In this document: in pieces, positions 13,181 to 13,487 of the stretch
Numbering within the stretch: the stretch's first letter is position 1
How the letters are laid out: each line of letters starts with the position of its first letter
Origin: Pseudomonadota bacterium
Lineage (GTDB): Bacteria > BMS3Abin14
Assembly (NCBI GenBank): GCA_016937135.1
Contig: JAFGWO010000072.1
Location: forward strand, 1-13,487
Length of the DNA stretch: 13,487 nt
Reading direction: 5' to 3'
The notes under the pieces: generated by a model
What the model was told of the DNA's origin: nothing
The model's database searches: none
Seen by the model: only the letters and a program-made list of their open reading frames with translations
Made by a program: the position numbers and the translations under genes

Positions 13181-13487
13181 TTATTTCTGAAGATCCCCCT
13201 TCCAGGCCTCGCCCAGATGGAGAATCAGGAAAACACCGGAAAGGAGAAAAAGCAAAAAAGCCGCCCAGCGGTTCTCCATCACCCAGAGCAGCTCCACCAG
13301 GGGGATCGCCGACCGGATGGGAGAAGGCATGACCGGCCCCAGAAAGTTCAGGAGGGCAAAAGCAGAAAGAGGGATCAGGAATAAGAGAAGCACCAGGATT
13401 TTTAAAATCCGGTTGCCGAACCTGACCTTGCGCACATCCTTTTCGAGAAAATGCCCCAGAACGGCAAAGGGAAGACAGAAAAGCAGG
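13181..13487 (-). CDS. Membrane protein of unknown function, C-terminal part (runs off right edge)
   Basis: About 101 codons are open from the right window edge to TAA at 13183-13181. The visible product has three hydrophobic stretches: one at the very edge (LLFCLPFAVLGHFL), one of about 21 residues (ILVLLLFLIPLSAFALLNFLG) and one near the C-terminus (AAFLLFLLSGVFLILHLGEAW), separated by short charged loops. A GTG at 13435 could start a two-helix protein of 84 residues, but the hydrophobic, uninterrupted frame upstream argues that the gene begins outside the window. It lies upstream of rplM on the same strand but is separated from it by an inverted repeat and a promoter-like box. I do not recognise the family. 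Confidence 0.65.
   Translation of the reverse strand, partial: LLFCLPFAVLGHFLEKDVRKVRFGNRILKILVLLLFLIPLSAFALLNFLGPVMPSPIRSAIPLVELLWVMENRWAAFLLFLLSGVFLILHLGEAWKGDLQK

Noticed and set aside
1..13487. CRISPR arrays, transposases, integrases, tRNA or rRNA genes
   Set aside because: I looked for regularly spaced repeats, mobile element proteins and tRNA-like cloverleaves and saw none; the gene content is core chromosomal.

Overview
The window looks like a chromosomal core segment of a Gram-negative, moderately GC-rich bacterium, most likely a member of Desulfobacterota (the former Deltaproteobacteria) or a close relative. The evidence is the gene order rplM-rpsI-argC, then DUF4416-yicC-gmk-rpoZ-rel-ridA, then rpmB and recG. 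The single Rel/SpoT-type (p)ppGpp enzyme, the DUF4416 protein and the large receiver-domain proteins fit the same group. The assignment rests on recalled synteny and protein family distribution, not on a search.

Layout. Almost everything is read on the minus strand, so transcription runs from high to low coordinates. At 13181-13487 lies the end of a small membrane protein that starts outside the window, followed by a long inverted repeat. A promoter-like TTGACA box then leads into rplM-rpsI (L13, S9), which ends in a textbook intrinsic terminator with a UUCG loop. A 172-base leader rich in inverted repeats precedes argC (arginine biosynthesis). From 10823 down to 1431 the genes are tightly spaced: two large receiver-domain proteins of unknown role, a DUF4416 protein, the YicC endoribonuclease, guanylate kinase, RNA polymerase omega, a bifunctional (p)ppGpp synthetase/hydrolase and RidA. 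rpmB (L28) is the only plus-strand gene. Beyond it, back on the minus strand, are a 68-residue CxxC protein (DUF1858) and the first third of recG, which runs off the left edge. No gene-free stretch exceeds 300 bases; the longest are 12 kb-region 11986-12209 and the divergent region 932-1152.

How the genes fit together. gmk, rpoZ and rel form a guanine-nucleotide/stringent-response node: Gmk makes GDP, Rel makes and degrades (p)ppGpp, and omega contributes to a known ppGpp site on RNA polymerase. Ribosomal protein genes (rplM, rpsI, rpmB) and argC are typical growth-rate and amino-acid-linked neighbours.

The least explained part is 6681-10823. These two adjacent genes encode (a) two receivers, a coiled coil of about 320 residues and a C-terminal membrane anchor, and (b) TPR-like repeats, a receiver, a degenerate receiver and a coiled coil. 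There is no histidine kinase and no DNA-binding output domain nearby. They sit at the head of the rel gene cluster, and the second overlaps the DUF4416 gene by 11 bases. This is the best candidate in the window for an undescribed signalling or scaffold module.
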